DNA from: a virus
Virus record (IMG/VR): IMGVR_UViG_3300020123_000219
Span: 24,199 to 88,198 of that record
Length of the DNA: 64,000 nt
Reading direction: 5' to 3' (one strand)
The translations under genes were made by a program, and so were the position numbers. Positions 40,966-48,513 of this stretch are shown in pieces. The first letter of the stretch is position 1. Every line of letters starts with the position of its first letter. Below the pieces are notes generated by a model. It searched no databases. It saw only the letters and a list, made by a program, of their open reading frames with translations, and was not told where the DNA came from.

Positions 40966-42938
40966 CTGGCTCCTGCAAGCTCGCGCTCGCGGTTCTCCAG
41001 CCTGCGCAGGTACTCGACCGCGTGTCCCGCATACCCCTCATGTGAGGCAGATATGACAGTGTTGAGAGTCTTGTCGGAGATGTACCTGTTTTCCCATGTT
41101 TGCGGGTCTCTGCCCTTGTTAACATGCCTGCGCAGCGCCGCCAGCTCCGCAGCCTTCGCAGCCGGGCTCGCGGCAGGCTTCCGCCGGGCACCCGAGGACA
41201 TCGCGTGCCCAGGTGCTTCCTGCGCCGGCTGGGGCGGGCGCACTGTATTCATGGGCCGCTGCGGGTTCCCGCCGCCGCCCGGCACGATCCCCGCCAGCGC
41301 CGCGTCGCCCGCCGCCGCCTGCTGCCCGGCAGCCTGGCCCTGAGCCGTCCCCGGCATCGCGGCAAGAGGCACCAGCCCCGACGAAGTAGCCCACACCGGC
41401 TCGCGCGTGAGGTCCAGGTCCCAAGGATCATGTCCGGTTTCCTGGCGCAGCTCGTCGATGGACAGGCCGCCGTGCTCCAGCCTGTTGATCAGGTCGGCCG
41501 TGAGGGACGCCGCGTCCTGCTCCTCCTCGATCCCTTCCCACCGCCACGCCATGTCGTCCTGCTTCAGGACGTTCTGGATCACGTGGTTGAAAATCGACGC
41601 CAGCCACTTCAGGTCCGGCAGCGTCGCCTTCCGCTGATGGATGTTCTGCGTCTGCTGCGAGAACATGCGGATCGACGCAGTCGACACCGTCGGCCCGATC
41701 TGCGGGATGATCCCCAGCTCGGTAGGCATCACCGAGTCGCCCATGCACACCTCCGTCATCAGCGTGGTATCATCCTCGCCCGCCAGCGCCGGGGGCTTCT
41801 GCGGAGACACCTTCGACCCGGGCGGCAGCACGAGAAGCTTGTGCTTCCACGCCTGATCCCCCGCGATCACGTTCAGGTTCTCCTGAAGCTCCCGGATCTG
41901 GTTCGGCGTGAAGCTAGGGTCACCCGGCGAGATGAACATCCCCGGGATCGTGCCCTCAGTGAAGAACTCAAGCTGGTACTGCTGCTTCCGCAAATGCGCC
42001 ATCGCAGGAATGATGACCCGCTCCAGCGGGGACTGGCCGTACACCGTCCACGACCGGGGCCAGCGCGGCATGTACATCAGCTGGTCGCCACGGTACTGCT
42101 TCAGCGGCGCGTCCATGTCCTTCTGGTCGTCGCCCATGAGCAGCGTCATCAGGTCAACCCGGGGCACCCCGTACGCGTACACCTGGTAGGCCGGGTTCGG
42201 GGGGCGTGGCTTCGCGCCCCGAAGGTCGATCAGCGGGCGGACGATCGTGCCGTCCAGCAGCTGCATCTCGGTCAGGTCCGAACCGAGAACGCCCTTCCCC
42301 GGCAGCCGGGACGGCATCAGGTACACCGACAGGGCATCGACCACGAAAATGTCTTCGAGGACCGCCGACATCCACGACCCGAAATCCTGGTAGTTCGAGT
42401 CAGGGTGGCGGAAGAACTTCATCAGCTCAGCACGGCGCTCCGCGAAATCCCGCATCCCCTTCTTGTCGCCGTGCAGCGACTTCCCGGCCTCTTTCGTGGG
42501 AACGATGTCCCATTCGATGCCGGTGATCTCGTCCTTGCGGAGCTGGATGCACGCCCGCGCCACCGAGTACAGGTCAGAGTAAAGGCGGAGCGTGGCAAAG
42601 TCGCACAGCTTCAGGCCCTCGGTGCCCGGCTGCCCGATCGGCAGGTTCCACGCCTGCGGGTACTGCCACCTGCGCGGCTCAGGCCGCTCGAACCCCGGCC
42701 TCGGGGCGTCGATCGGAGTGGGCGGCAGCGGGGTCAGCGGAGCGAACGCCCCCGTCACGAATGCGGACGGGTCACGCGGAAGCGCCGCATAGGCCGTCTG
42801 GCCCATGCTCCACTGCTGGTAGGACGCCAGAAGCGGTGACACCGACGAGCCGAAAGGCTGCCCGCCCCGCGAGGTCAGCGCTGCTGACCTCGCCGCAGCG
42901 CCAGCAGCAATCGCGCCTGCGCGGCTACGAGGAGCCAA
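40962..42938 (-). CDS. portal protein
   Basis: The product is 658 residues. Portal features include KLCDFATLRLYSDLYSVARA, then CIQLRKDEITGIEWDIVP, FGSWMSAVLEDIFVVDALSV and KHKLLVLPPGSKVSPQKPP. A C-terminal helical tail follows with VNKGRDPQTWENRYISD. It forms the dodecameric DNA gate at one capsid vertex. It is immediately upstream of the MuF-type gene and downstream of the tRNA array; the terminase genes that usually precede it are not in the window. Confidence 0.85.
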   Translation of the reverse strand: MAPRSRAGAIAAGAAARSAALTSRGGQPFGSSVSPLLASYQQWSMGQTAYAALPRDPSAFVTGAFAPLTPLPPTPIDAPRPGFERPEPRRWQYPQAWNLPIGQPGTEGLKLCDFATLRLYSDLYSVARACIQLRKDEITGIEWDIVPTKEAGKSLHGDKKGMRDFAERRAELMKFFRHPDSNYQDFGSWMSAVLEDIFVVDALSVYLMPSRLPGKGVLGSDLTEMQLLDGTIVRPLIDLRGAKPRPPNPAYQVYAYGVPRVDLMTLLMGDDQKDMDAPLKQYRGDQLMYMPRWPRSWTVYGQSPLERVIIPAMAHLRKQQYQLEFFTEGTIPGMFISPGDPSFTPNQIRELQENLNVIAGDQAWKHKLLVLPPGSKVSPQKPPALAGEDDTTLMTEVCMGDSVMPTELGIIPQIGPTVSTASIRMFSQQTQNIHQRKATLPDLKWLASIFNHVIQNVLKQDDMAWRWEGIEEEQDAASLTADLINRLEHGGLSIDELRQETGHDPWDLDLTREPVWATSSGLVPLAAMPGTAQGQAAGQQAAAGDAALAGIVPGGGGNPQRPMNTVRPPQPAQEAPGHAMSSGARRKPAASPAAKAAELAALRRHVNKGRDPQTWENRYISDKTLNTVISASHEGYAGHAVEYLRRLENRERELAGAR

Positions 42939-43010
42939 TAACCTCCCGGACGACCAGCCAGATCATGGCCCTGACCATACCATTATGCCCCACAGCGGAA
43001 AAGCCGTCGT

Positions 43011-43080
43011 TGGCCTGGGGAGACTCGAACTCCCGTGTCCGACTTAGGAGGTCGGCGCTCTGTCCCCTGAGCTACAGGCC
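43011..43080 (-). tRNA. tRNA-Arg(CCT)
   Basis: Cloverleaf with anticodon stem CCGAC/GTCGG, loop CTCCTAA and T-loop TTCGAGT. The acceptor GGCCTG pairs with CAGGCC. Reads AGG. It is the tRNA nearest the portal gene. Confidence 0.92.
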
Positions 43081-43088
43081 AATGCCTG

Positions 43089-43214
43089 TCAGTCGTCCCC
43101 CGGGCAGTTACTGGCCCCGCACCCGGACGGGCACGTGCAGCTCCACCGGGAGCTATTGCTCCCGCCACAACCCGTATACGGGCAGCCGCCCTCATCCTCA
43201 TGACACATAAACAT
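43089..43214 (-). CDS. 41-residue cysteine-rich microprotein
   Basis: ATG 43214 to TGA 43089. Eight Cys in 41 residues (CHEDEGGCPYTGCGG, then CTCPSGCGASNCPGDD) with acidic ends. It is one of several tiny Cys-rich proteins wedged between tRNA genes. A metal-binding or disulfide-stabilised fold is likely; no homologue is recognised. Confidence 0.6.
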   Translation of the reverse strand: MFMCHEDEGGCPYTGCGGSNSSRWSCTCPSGCGASNCPGDD

Positions 43215-43228
43215 ACGCACCCCGTTTC

Positions 43229-43357
43229 TCACGGCTTCAGGATCAGGTTAACCGCGCCGAGCGCCATCTCCTCGGCGTCATCAATGGCCAGGTCCACGCG
43301 CACCGTGCCCGCAGCCTGCCTCAGGCACCCGTCCACATCGAACGCCACAGTAACCAT
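43229..43357 (-). CDS. 42-residue acidic protein
   Basis: ATG 43357 is preceded by the recurrent purine-rich motif (GGAAAGGAAACGGGAA). The sequence alternates strand and helix (MVTVAFDVDGCLRQAAGTVR, then DLAIDDAEEMALGAVNLIL). No family recognised. Confidence 0.6.
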   Translation of the reverse strand: MVTVAFDVDGCLRQAAGTVRVDLAIDDAEEMALGAVNLILKP

Positions 43358-43453
43358 TTCCCGTTTCCTTTCCGCTGCGCGGGCACGGACCCCCGGTGGG
43401 GGTCAGATGCACGACGGGGGGAGTCATGCGTCGGGCTGGGAGCCCGTGCCCTG

Positions 43454-43527
43454 TGTCCCTAGGGTGATTCGAACACCCGACCTTTCGCTCCGGAGGCGAA
43501 CGCGCTGTCCATCTGCGCTATAGGGAC
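43454..43527 (-). tRNA. tRNA-Arg(CCG)
   Basis: Acceptor GTCCCTA/TAGGGAC, anticodon stem TTCGC/GCGAA with loop CTCCGGA, T-loop TTCGAAT. Reads CGG. Confidence 0.94.
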
Positions 43528-43545
43528 TCGCCTATTACATCACAT

Positions 43546-43854
43546 TCACTCGCCGATCCCGAGTTCTCTTTCCAGATCTTCTGTCTTCCGTTCCCGCTCA
43601 GCCACCAGCCGTTCCCGCTCATCAAGCGCAGCCGCCTGCTCAGCCGGGGTCGGCCTCATCTTCCACAACATCGCCGCCGCGAGCAGCACTAGCGGCCAGA
43701 TCATCCCGCAGCACATCGCCAGGACGCCATCCAGGACCCTGTCCTCTAGATCGCGCGGGCTATCGTCGTCCAGGTGCGTATACCAGACCACAGCGCGGCC
43801 AGTCACCACGAACGCGACCATGTACGCCGCGAAAATCAGCCAGCCGATCATCAT
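43546..43854 (-). CDS. two-pass membrane protein with charged coiled-coil tail
   Basis: The product is 102 residues; ATG 43854 overlaps the upstream stop. Two hydrophobic segments (MIGWLIFAAYMVAFVVTG and VLAMCCGMIWPLVLLAAAML) are followed by ALDERERLVAERERKTEDLE. Function unknown; probably anchored in the host membrane. Confidence 0.7.
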   Translation of the reverse strand: MMIGWLIFAAYMVAFVVTGRAVVWYTHLDDDSPRDLEDRVLDGVLAMCCGMIWPLVLLAAAMLWKMRPTPAEQAAALDERERLVAERERKTEDLERELGIGE

Positions 43855-44321
43855 TCTTCCATTCCCTGACGATTGCGGGGCGCGATCACGATCCATTTCC
43901 ATGAACTGTCGTCCCTGTAGTCCAGCGCCTTCCCTGTTTTCCTGTCCCAGCCCTGCATCCGCACGAGATGCGGCCTGCACCGTACCCTCCGCATGACCGC
44001 GCCCATCTCCTCGCGGTGCCACGACAGCAACCCGACCGTCACATGATGCCTCCGGCTGTTCAGGGACAGCCGGTTCGGCTCCCCGAAGAACGCGTTAAGG
44101 TCCAGCGTGAACCCGCGCGCAGGGGACGGCACTACCGTGCACCGGCAGGCACTGGCCTTGCATCCGGGTTCATGCCGTGTGCGGGCGTCCTTACCGACCC
44201 GGACCGCGAGGCAGCACCCGTACGGGAACCTCGGGTTCAGGTCCAGGTCAAAATACAGCCACGGCACATCCTTAACCTCGATGCACACCGCGCCGTAATA
44301 ATCGCCTTTCGTTATCTTCAC
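43851..44321 (-). CDS. unknown protein, strand-rich with Cys/His clusters
   Basis: The product is 156 residues (KITKGDYYGAVCIEVKDVPW, later CKASACRCTVV and GWDRKTGKALDYRDDSSWKW). Clear coding character, but no domain is recognised. It lies between two tRNA genes and its stop is coupled to the membrane-protein gene that follows. Confidence 0.65.
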   Translation of the reverse strand: MKITKGDYYGAVCIEVKDVPWLYFDLDLNPRFPYGCCLAVRVGKDARTRHEPGCKASACRCTVVPSPARGFTLDLNAFFGEPNRLSLNSRRHHVTVGLLSWHREEMGAVMRRVRCRPHLVRMQGWDRKTGKALDYRDDSSWKWIVIAPRNRQGMEE

Positions 44322-44322
44322 G

Positions 44323-44402
44323 TGCTGGAGGAGGGACTCGAACCCCCGATGCCGAAGCCAGGACTTTACAGGCCCCTGAGCAAGCCGCTGCTCAACTCCA
44401 GC
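44323..44402 (-). tRNA. tRNA-Tyr(GTA)
   Basis: Acceptor GCTGGAG/CTCCAGC, D stem GAGC/GCTC, loop CTGTAAA, and an extended variable arm as expected of bacterial tRNA-Tyr. T-loop TTCGAGT. Confidence 0.93.
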
Positions 44403-44409
44403 CAGTCGT

Positions 44410-44757
44410 TTATGCTTGCTTCGCCTTGTCCTCGGGGAGAGGCGGCAGTTCGGCGAGGGATTTCGTCCATTCGAGCGCGATCTCGGACAGGGTCGCCATC
44501 ATCTCGCGGGCGTTGTCCGGGGTCAGGCACACCCCGACATAGGTATCGGCGTGACCTCTCCGGATCACGTTCCACGCGGTGCGGAACCGGTTTTTCAGGG
44601 ACGGGAAGAAATCCCCGCCGACGTGGAGGTACCCGTCGACCTCGAAGCCGTGGTCGCGGTATCCGTCGCTGTCGGGGACGGGCCACCAGGTGATGCGGAG
44701 GAAGTGGTCGCCGCCGCAGTCACACGGGTAGATCAGGTCCCGCTGGCTTTTCTCCAT
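44410..44757 (-). CDS. conserved-looking phage protein of unknown function
   Basis: The product is 115 residues starting at ATG 44757 with the recurrent motif GGGAAAGG upstream. An N-terminal Cys-x-Cys (YPCDCGGDHFLRITWW) leads to an alpha/beta body ending in a helix (LTPDNAREMMATLSEIALEW). Proteins of this kind are frequent in actinophage tRNA regions. Function unknown. Confidence 0.7.
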   Translation of the reverse strand: MEKSQRDLIYPCDCGGDHFLRITWWPVPDSDGYRDHGFEVDGYLHVGGDFFPSLKNRFRTAWNVIRRGHADTYVGVCLTPDNAREMMATLSEIALEWTKSLAELPPLPEDKAKQA

Positions 44758-44772
44758 TGTCCCTTTCCCTTG

Positions 44773-44922
44773 TCAGCCGTGCCGGAGCCGGCAAAGGTGA
44801 GCCAGCTTGAACTGGTCAATCCGCCACGACCCGATGTGGTAGGCGCCGTGCTGAGAGCACCACCAGATAAACGGCTCTACCAGCCACGCCGGAAGTTTCG
44901 TGAGCATGATCTTGCTGATCAT
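44773..44922 (-). CDS. 49-residue Trp-rich protein
   Basis: ATG 44922 after AGAGGTAG. The sequence MISKIMLTKLPAWLVEPFIW followed by WCSQHGAYHIGSW and C-R-L-R-H-G is amphipathic and basic. It might associate with membrane. No family recognised. Confidence 0.55.
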   Translation of the reverse strand: MISKIMLTKLPAWLVEPFIWWCSQHGAYHIGSWRIDQFKLAHLCRLRHG

Positions 44923-44937
44923 CGCTACCTCTTTTCG

Positions 44938-45012
44938 GGTGAGCCACGAGACTCGAACTCGCAACCTCCGGGATCACAACCCGGCGCTCTGGCCTGTTGA
45001 GCTAGGCCCACC
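44938..45012 (-). tRNA. tRNA-His(GTG)
   Basis: Acceptor GTGGGCC/GGCTCAC, loop TTGTGAT, discriminator C73 and a G at -1 (45012), the hallmarks of bacterial tRNA-His. Confidence 0.94.
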
Positions 45013-45022
45013 ATGTGGCAGG

Positions 45023-45052
45023 TGCGCGCCCTCCCTGCGTGGAGGGCGCGCA
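45023..45052. terminator. 12-bp GC hairpin upstream of tRNA-His
   Basis: TGCGCGCCCTCC (45023-45034) pairs with GGAGGGCGCGCA (45041-45052) around six bases. It sits 11 bp before the tRNA-His 5' end on the minus strand. It could end transcription or guide tRNA processing. Confidence 0.5.
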
Positions 45053-45129
45053 TAACGCTGGCGTGATCGTACGCAGAACCCACCAGCAGAGACAGCCTGC
45101 CGTCCATCTCTAGCCCGTTTTAAGGGCCG

Positions 45130-45201
45130 TAGGCGCTGAGGGGATCGAACCCCCGACCCGCCGCTCGTGAAGCGGCTGCTCTCCCGCTGAGCTAAGCGCC
45201 C
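45130..45201 (-). tRNA. tRNA-Val(CAC)
   Basis: Acceptor GGGCGCT/AGCGCCT, anticodon stem GCCGC/GCGGC, loop TTCACGA, T-loop TTCGATC. The TAG stop of the upstream gene lies in the acceptor stem. Confidence 0.94.
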
Positions 45202-45476
45202 TCGTAGTTGCCGATTTCCGTGCCGCAGATCTTGCACCCGATCTTGCGGATTGTGCGGTAACTGCCCTGCATCTGCGATGCAGACCCGGATGTAGCCCTG
45301 ATATCCCCGCCCAGCCGTACCCGGTACAGCAGGTCCGGGTACCTGTCAGGACAGCCCGCTGCCCGGAGGGCCTGCACACGGGCGGTTTCGAACGGTTCCA
45401 GCTGCCGGGGTGTTCGCCAGTGGTCCCAGCTCACCGGGACAGGCACCTCATTCACGCCATTCATGATACCATTCAC
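45192..45476 (-). CDS. unknown protein with C-terminal zinc pair
   Basis: The product is 94 residues (WDHWRTPRQLEPFETARVQA, then CPDRYPDLLYRVRLGGD and CKICGTEIGNYEGA). The ending overlaps the first ten bases of tRNA-Val(CAC). The helical middle plus two Cys pairs suggests a small nucleic-acid-binding protein, not assigned. Confidence 0.6.
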   Translation of the reverse strand: MNGIMNGVNEVPVPVSWDHWRTPRQLEPFETARVQALRAAGCPDRYPDLLYRVRLGGDIRATSGSASQMQGSYRTIRKIGCKICGTEIGNYEGA

Positions 45477-45506
45477 GGGTTCCGATCACAAGAAAGGGGA
45501 ACAGCG

Positions 45507-45563
45507 ATGAGCAAGCACGACGCCTCCCAGACAAGAGGCACCCGCCAGGGGCTGCCTCCGTAG
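45507..45563 (+). CDS. 18-residue leader-like open frame
   Basis: ATG 45507 has a good site (AAGAAAGGGGAAC). The frame encodes a short polar peptide (MSKHDASQTRGTRQGLPP) and stops 28 bp before the next initiation site. It may be a leader peptide for the basic protein downstream. Confidence 0.4.
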   Translation: MSKHDASQTRGTRQGLPP

Positions 45564-45591
45564 GCCGAGCGGAGGGAGGTGACAACCGAAA

Positions 45592-45738
45592 ATTGCCCAG
45601 AAGCCCAAGCAGGGAGGCAAGAAGAACCGGAAGCACAACCGCAACCGGATCAAGTGCCAGCGCTACGCTGCCGAGCACCGCCGGGTCAAGAACAACCCCG
45701 CCCGCACCCAGCGGAACCCCGAAAGGACCCCGCACTAG
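45592..45738 (+). CDS. 48-residue highly basic protein, apparently with an ATT start
   Basis: The frame has no ATG, GTG or TTG in its N-terminus. An ATT at 45592 lies 8 nt after a perfect GGAGGTGA. The product (AQKPKQGGKKNRKHNRNRIK, then CQRYAAEHRRVKNNPARTQR) belongs in look to a very common small phage family with a GGKKNRK-x-x-RN opening, so the frame is real. It probably binds nucleic acid. ATT starts are rare and usually limit expression. Confidence 0.65.
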   Translation: MAQKPKQGGKKNRKHNRNRIKCQRYAAEHRRVKNNPARTQRNPERTPH

Positions 45739-45766
45739 AATGAGCAACGCGAGGCTTCCAGCCAGG

Positions 45767-45798
45767 AACCCCGGAGGGGACGTAACCCTCCGGGGTTT
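45767..45798 (+). terminator. hairpin terminator after the basic protein gene
   Basis: AACCCCGGAGGG (45767-45778) pairs with CCCTCCGGGGTT (45786-45797) and is followed by T. It ends the short rightward unit inside the tRNA array. Confidence 0.75.
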
Positions 45799-45922
45799 CC
45801 CATGTGCGTGCCCGGCCAGAGACCGGCAGGACCGTGGGCGACTCCCGGGCCAGCATCAGGTAGTAACACTGCGCGATGCATGGTGACAAATGCCCGCGTG
45901 ATCGAGTTGCACTGTTCACGAA

Positions 45923-45946
45923 TGTAGAAGACTCGGAACTTCTACA
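45923..45946. repeat. 8-bp inverted repeat in a gene-free stretch
   Basis: TGTAGAAG and CTTCTACA with an 8-base loop. It lies in the 45800-46037 stretch, which holds no convincing gene and separates rightward and leftward units. Confidence 0.35.
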
Positions 45947-46037
45947 GTGGGCGAGGCTGATCCTGTATGAGAGGGGCCTCAGCTCGATGCTCGCTCCCGG
46001 GACACGGCCCTGCCGGCGTCTGGCCGGGCACGCTGCC

Positions 46038-46508
46038 TTACCCGGCCAGGTCTGTCGCGAAGTTCGACGCCTGGATCATGTTGTCCAGCTCCTGGTACTC
46101 CCGCGCCAGGTCATCAGCCTGCTGCCGCAGGTCCGGGATGCGCAGGTCCGTCTTCGACGCCAGCTCCGACCGGCGGCGCCCGAACCCGTACCGGTCCGAC
46201 TCCGGCCCGGCCGCGTCCGCGATCTCCGTGACCGCCTTCCGCGTCACCGACAGCACATCCCGGCGCGCAATCGCCGCCGTGACCGTCATCCCGTTCGGCA
46301 GCACCGTAGACAGGTTCGTCACGTTGAGCTGCGTGGTCAGCACCTGCAACCGCTTTGCTAGCCCCAGATACCGCTCCAGCAACACCAGCGCGCTCTCCTG
46401 CGGCTCCTCACCCTCCTGATACCGCGCGCACCGCGTCGCCCGGGACTTCACCTCACCCATCCGGCGCACCACATCCGCCCGCTCAGCGAGCGCCTCAGAC
46501 ACCTTCAC
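46038..46508 (-). CDS. DIP1984-family-like helical protein
   Basis: The product is 156 residues, almost fully helical (MKVSEALAERADVVRRMGEV; later GMTVTAAIARRDVLSVTRKA; DDLAREYQELDNMIQASNF). Pattern and length match the DIP1984/septicolysin-like family, whose function is not established. It overlaps the upstream gene by four bases. Confidence 0.75.
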   Translation of the reverse strand: MKVSEALAERADVVRRMGEVKSRATRCARYQEGEEPQESALVLLERYLGLAKRLQVLTTQLNVTNLSTVLPNGMTVTAAIARRDVLSVTRKAVTEIADAAGPESDRYGFGRRRSELASKTDLRIPDLRQQADDLAREYQELDNMIQASNFATDLAG

Positions 46509-46978
46509 AGATCCGCCTCTTCCTTTCCGTCGCCATCACGGGCGATCAGCTCATCCCGGTCCCACGTCGGCACCTGAGTCACGTCAGCGGGATCAACCCC
46601 TGCCATCACGCACACCCGTGCGATAAGGTCCGCGTGGGCAGCCGACGGGTCACTGCCCCTGCCCACCGGCCAGTCCTCAGACCGGACCCGGTCCCACCAG
46701 ACCATGCACTCAACGTCGCTGCCGTTCCAGTCCCGCCACGCCTCGTCAGACAGCCGGTGCGGCGCGACGGGGAAGGCCAGCCACGCCGCCGAACCGAAAC
46801 CGCCCTCATACCCCCCGCCATACCGCGCCTGGACCACCGTCACAGGATAAATATGAGGGACCGTGCCGAAACCGCCCGCAGCCACGACCGTCTCCGCCTG
46901 CAGATGAATCGAACCCATCCACGCATGCTCAAACGGCACTTCCCAAAAATCCTTCAACGTGCCCCTCATCCTCGCCAC
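46505..46978 (-). CDS. unknown phage protein with YEGG motif
   Basis: The product is 157 residues from GTG 46978. VTVVQARYGGGYEGGFGSAA, then WLAFPVAPHRLSDEAW and GSDVECMVWWDRVRSED, resembles a recurrent actinophage protein of unknown role. It is coupled to genes on both sides. Confidence 0.7.
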   Translation of the reverse strand: MARMRGTLKDFWEVPFEHAWMGSIHLQAETVVAAGGFGTVPHIYPVTVVQARYGGGYEGGFGSAAWLAFPVAPHRLSDEAWRDWNGSDVECMVWWDRVRSEDWPVGRGSDPSAAHADLIARVCVMAGVDPADVTQVPTWDRDELIARDGDGKEEADL

Positions 46979-47202
46979 GCGATAATCGCGATAACGGCGC
47001 CGACATCAGCAGCAGCGAACACAATCCACAGCAGCGCCGCGATCAGCTGCGCTCTCAGGTACGACCCGTTCTCGCCCTCACGGCGATCAGAGTACGAACA
47101 GGTGCTCCATATAGCGAAAAACACCGACGCGAAAGCCAGGAGCATGATCAGGACAGCCTGCATCACGCCCAGGTCAACCGGAATCCCGTGCTCATGCACC
47201 AC
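46966..47202 (-). CDS. two-pass membrane protein
   Basis: The product is 78 residues from GTG 47202 (or 47199), with GGGAAAGGAA upstream. Hydrophobic segments MQAVLIMLLAFASVFFAIW and LIAALLWIVFAAADVGAVIA flank a charged loop. Function unknown. Confidence 0.65.
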   Translation of the reverse strand: MVHEHGIPVDLGVMQAVLIMLLAFASVFFAIWSTCSYSDRREGENGSYLRAQLIAALLWIVFAAADVGAVIAIIAWRG

Positions 47203-47230
47203 AACGTCATTCCTTTCCCATTCCGTACCG

Positions 47231-47304
47231 TGCGCCCGGAGGGACTCGAACCCCCAATCGCCTGTTCCGTAGACAGGTGCCCTAGTCCATTGGGCCACAG
47301 GCGC
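47231..47304 (-). tRNA. tRNA-Arg(ACG)
   Basis: Acceptor GCGCCTG/CGGGCGC, anticodon stem CCTGT/ACAGG, loop CTACGGA, T-loop TTCGAGT. A34 would need deamination to read CGC and CGA. Confidence 0.93.
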
Positions 47305-47309
47305 ATGCG

Positions 47310-47381
47310 CTAATGACAAACCGTGCAAGCACAGCCGGGGCAATAGCCGTGGTCTCCCCTGGCACATGCATCACTAACCAT
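47310..47381 (-). CDS. 23-residue cysteine-rich microprotein
   Basis: ATG 47381 follows GGAGGG and overlaps the stop of the preceding small gene. The sequence MVSDACARGDHGYCPGCACT ending V-C-H has five Cys and two His. The D-H-x-x-C segment recurs in the microproteins at 56023-56148 and 56371-56457. Confidence 0.55.
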   Translation of the reverse strand: MVSDACARGDHGYCPGCACTVCH

Positions 47382-47475
47382 CCGCCCTCCTATGAGAACC
47401 CGCACGCTGCTGATTCATGAGCTGAACAAGATCCGCAAGCCGTCCGGGGATCTCTCCCGGCACCACAACACGCAC
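47374..47475 (-). CDS. 33-residue peptide
   Basis: GTG 47475 to TAG 47374. The sequence begins MRVVVPGEIPGRLADLVQLM, compact and protein-like, and the end overlaps the start of the Cys-rich microprotein. The frame is open further upstream without a start codon. Confidence 0.45.
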   Translation of the reverse strand: MRVVVPGEIPGRLADLVQLMNQQRAGSHRRADG

Positions 47476-47541
47476 GGGAACGCACCTGACCGGGCCGGCG
47501 GTGCCTTCCGGGTGTCCAGGAGCCGTTCCTTCTCCGTCCCG

Positions 47542-47614
47542 TGGGCGACGCAGGGCTTGAACCTGCGGCCTCTGCCTTGTCGAGGCAGCGCTCTCCCATC
47601 TGAGCTAGACGCCC
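47542..47614 (-). tRNA. tRNA-Val(GAC) with C33
   Basis: Anticodon stem CTGCC/GGCAG with loop TCGACAA: position 33 is C instead of the near-universal U. Acceptor GGGCGTC/GTCGCCC has one T-T mismatch. T-loop TTCAAGC. Confidence 0.85.
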
Positions 47615-47627
47615 GTGCAGCGAACCG

Positions 47628-47813
47628 TTAGCCTGCCGCAAGCGGCACGGCAAGACCCAGTCTCACGGCACCGTGACCGGCTGCAAGAGGCCATGCCAGG
47701 GCCATTCCGGTTCGCTTGCGCTGGCCACGGGCAACCCGGGAGTACACATCCGGGCCGGGGCGGCTGACTTCCCCGAGCTGTAACCCTGCCAGCACTGCGC
47801 TCAGCCGAGACAC
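47628..47813 (-). CDS. possible 61-residue protein
   Basis: GTG 47813 to TAA 47628 fills the gap between two tRNA genes and ends in GMALAWPLAAGHGAVRLGLA. No ribosome site is apparent and no family is recognised. It may be chance. Confidence 0.35.
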   Translation of the reverse strand: MSRLSAVLAGLQLGEVSRPGPDVYSRVARGQRKRTGMALAWPLAAGHGAVRLGLAVPLAAG

Positions 47814-47820
47814 AGCAGCG

Positions 47821-47895
47821 CGCTTCTGACCAGATTCGAACTGGCGGCCTCTACCTTGACAGGGTAGCGAGCACTCCTGACTGCTCCACAGAAGC
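47821..47895 (-). tRNA. tRNA-Asp(GTC)
   Basis: Acceptor GCTTCTG/CAGAAGC, discriminator G73, anticodon stem CTACC/GGTAG, loop CTGTCAA, T-loop TTCGAAT. Confidence 0.93.
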
Positions 47896-47945
47896 ATTGG
47901 TGGCAGTTTATAGACGTACCCAGGTCTAGCCCCTTACGGGAACCG

Positions 47946-48018
47946 CACCCCGCCCTGGACTCGAACCAGGAATCCTCCGGTTAACAGCCGTGCGCCTTGC
48001 CAATTAGGCCAACGGGGT
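47946..48018 (-). tRNA. tRNA-Asn(GTT)
   Basis: Acceptor ACCCCGT/GCGGGGT, discriminator G73, loop CTGTTAA. The anticodon stem CACGG/CCGGA has only three standard pairs, so folding may be weak. Confidence 0.88.
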
Positions 48019-48026
48019 ATGTGGAT

Positions 48027-48066
48027 GTGGCTGGTTCCCGGGATCTGGGAACCGGGAACCAGCCAC
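48027..48066. repeat. 15-bp perfect inverted repeat between two tRNAs
   Basis: GTGGCTGGTTCCCGG (48027-48041) and CCGGGAACCAGCCAC (48052-48066) fill the spacer between tRNA-Asn and the initiator tRNA. Possible processing element or terminator. Confidence 0.55.
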
Positions 48067-48068
48067 CG

Positions 48069-48143
48069 TAGCGGGGGGCGGATTTGAACCGCCGTTATTC
48101 AGGGTTATGAGCCCTGTGCCATACCGAGCTAGGCGACCCCGCG
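48069..48143 (-). tRNA. initiator-like tRNA-fMet(CAT)
   Basis: Loop CTCATAA with three G-C pairs at the base of the anticodon stem (GGG/CCC) and T-loop TTCAAAT. Reading the 5' end as CGCGGGG gives an unpaired C1-U72, an initiator trait. A73. Confidence 0.82.
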
Positions 48144-48214
48144 TCGCGCCGGGTTCTGGTGACCCACGAACCAGCACTCAGCGTGCTGGCAGGTACCGGC
48201 ATCAGGTTCCTCGT

Positions 48215-48283
48215 AGCGGAGACGGGAATCGAACCCGCGTGATCCTGGGTTATGAGCCCGGATGGCACCAGCAGCCTCCCCGC
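48215..48283 (-). tRNA. tRNA with CAT anticodon, degenerate D arm
   Basis: Acceptor GCGGGGA/TCTCCGC, loop CTCATAA, T-loop TTCGATT. The D arm lacks U8 and is short, and the anticodon stem has one C-A mismatch. Elongator Met or, if C34 is lysidinylated, Ile2. Confidence 0.75.
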
Positions 48284-48327
48284 ACGACTAAATATACAGC
48301 CCGCGTGCCTATCTGTCAACCTTTTCG

Positions 48328-48513
48328 TCACACGTGTTCGTGGGGGATGCCGAGCAGGTCCAGCGCCTGCTCCAGCAGGTCCGCCGGGTGCATCTCGAAG
48401 TCCCCGTCCCCCGCGAGCGTATATACGGCGTCGCTGTCGATCAGCAGCGGCCCTCTGACCGTCCCGGCTGCCAATGCTTCCCGCAGTTCGCGGAGAGTCC
48501 TGTACTGGCTCAC
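48328..48513 (-). CDS. unknown acidic protein
   Basis: The product is 61 residues. GTG 48513 overlaps the upstream stop (GTGA). The sequence has TLRELREALAAGTVRGPLLI, then DSDAVYTLAGDGDFEMHPAD and a closing helix. Small alpha/beta protein, unassigned. Confidence 0.65.
   Translation of the reverse strand: MSQYRTLRELREALAAGTVRGPLLIDSDAVYTLAGDGDFEMHPADLLEQALDLLGIPHEHV

Noticed and set aside
45740-45886. 48-codon plus-strand frame after the basic protein gene
   Set aside because: It reads straight through the 45767-45798 terminator hairpin, so the codons are dictated by the stem.
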